A DNA stretch of 64,000 nt, from contig VFGY01000023.1 of the NCBI GenBank assembly GCA_009392195.1, positions 34,565 through 98,564 on the forward strand. The letters run 5' to 3'. Origin of the DNA: SAR202 cluster bacterium (lineage in GTDB: Bacteria; Chloroflexota; Dehalococcoidia; Lucifugimonadales; OSU-TB39). The position numbers and the translations under genes were made by a program. Positions 63,616 to 64,000 of the stretch are shown piece after piece (within the stretch, counting starts at the first letter, position 1; each line of letters begins with the position of its first letter). The notes under the pieces were generated by a model. The model saw only the letters and a list, made by a program, of their open reading frames with translations. It was not told the DNA's origin and did no database searches.

Positions 63616-63971
63616 GGGGACGTGTGGTTTCGACAGGGGATTTTCCTGGGAAATTGCAGGTCGGGGCAGTCACCCACCTCGTTAAAAAGGTGCAACAATA
63701 ATAACTGGCAAACAACAAACATTGCCTGTTGCCGCTTAATTAAGCGGTCCGTCCATCACATATTTTCTTCGGTGGTAGTGAATGGGCGACGTTAATCGAA
63801 GTGCATTTCCAGTGACTCCGGTATCTGGAATCAAGACAAATCCGGGCAACCTATCATGAATGTTTCTAGTCACTTATCATGATCGGTAAATAACAAGACT
63901 AGATAAACCTGTAGAAGTTTACTTTTGGTTCTCTTCTGGACGGGGAGTTCGACTCTCCCCCGTCTCCACCA
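63616..63971 (+). ncRNA. ssrA: Transfer-messenger RNA (tmRNA)
   Basis: Rescues stalled ribosomes by adding a degradation tag. The 5' end GGGGACG (63616-63622) pairs with CGTCTCC (63961-63967), followed by ACCA with an encoded CCA (63969-63971). The T-arm GTTCGACTC is at about 63947-63955. The tag frame starts with GCA at 63692: ATIITGKQQTLPVAA, stop TAA at 63737-63739. The 16-base palindrome 63732-63747 forms the stop-containing helix. A TATACT lies at 63606-63611 just upstream. SmpB is not in the window. Confidence 0.95.
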
Positions 63972-64000
63972 GATAAAACACCCGATTTTAGATACAAAAT

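Overview
The window is an AT-rich, gene-dense bacterial chromosome segment with no sign of phage, plasmid, IS element, CRISPR or rRNA. The gene mix suggests a marine Chloroflexota of the SAR202 type: F420 biosynthesis (CofG, CofH, CofC, CofD) with an F420-type luciferase-like oxidoreductase, duplicated phytanoyl-CoA dioxygenases and DapA-like aldolases, hydantoinase/oxoprolinase subunits, an enolase-superfamily ammonia-lyase, CoA-transferase, acyl-CoA synthetase and acyl-CoA dehydrogenase, and few transporters. The taxonomic assignment is inference from gene content and base composition; no alignment was run.

Layout. 1-10 kb is mostly housekeeping: a left-truncated MiaB/MtaB-type methylthiotransferase, fabF, lgt, a XerC/D recombinase, uvrC, then a minus-strand set with an RHH protein, a tyrosine phosphatase, a full-length NfeD protease and an SPFH protein. 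10-29 kb is catabolic: a glycoside-hydrolase-like protein, an operon of HyuA, HyuB and an amine oxidase that could act on N-methylhydantoin or a related lactam, a CoA-activation and beta-oxidation set, an aldo/keto reductase, a leucine-dehydrogenase-type enzyme, a DapA-like aldolase, a PhyH dioxygenase, and a divergent rhamnose-type pair (rhamnulokinase and a fused aldolase/dehydrogenase). 28.8-34 kb holds an MMPL exporter, an SRPBCC protein, a TIGR01777 epimerase and a zinc ribbon next to a divergent regulator. That regulator joins an N-terminal B12-binding light-sensor-like module, with CarH-type residues, to a C-terminal XRE helix-turn-helix; it is the most interesting gene here.

35.8-43.6 kb is an F420 island. 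cofG and cofH lie on the plus strand, facing a six-gene minus-strand operon (LLM oxidoreductase, cofC, cofD, an AstE/aspartoacylase-like hydrolase, an NHL propeller, a lipoate-ligase-family protein). 44-50 kb groups an HpaI-type aldolase, a ThDP-dependent enzyme, a second DapA-like aldolase and an FAH-family hydrolase, followed by YajQ and DinB. 50-56 kb is envelope and lipid related: a DUF1295 protein, a ligase-ACP-acyltransferase fusion, an MBL hydrolase and a YihY membrane protein. 56-61.4 kb has a cupin, methylaspartate ammonia-lyase, a second PhyH, an MFS protein and a Gfo/Idh/MocA dehydrogenase. 61.5-64 kb carries a small protein, dnaN, a cupredoxin lipoprotein and ssrA (tmRNA).

No gene-free stretch exceeds about 300 bases; the longest gaps (32.9, 47.0 and 56.5 kb) are about 210-235 bases. 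Starts are of mixed type: many ATG starts have GGAG-like sites, several genes use TTG or GTG behind good sites, and NfeD appears to begin at ATT. I saw no convincing intrinsic terminators.
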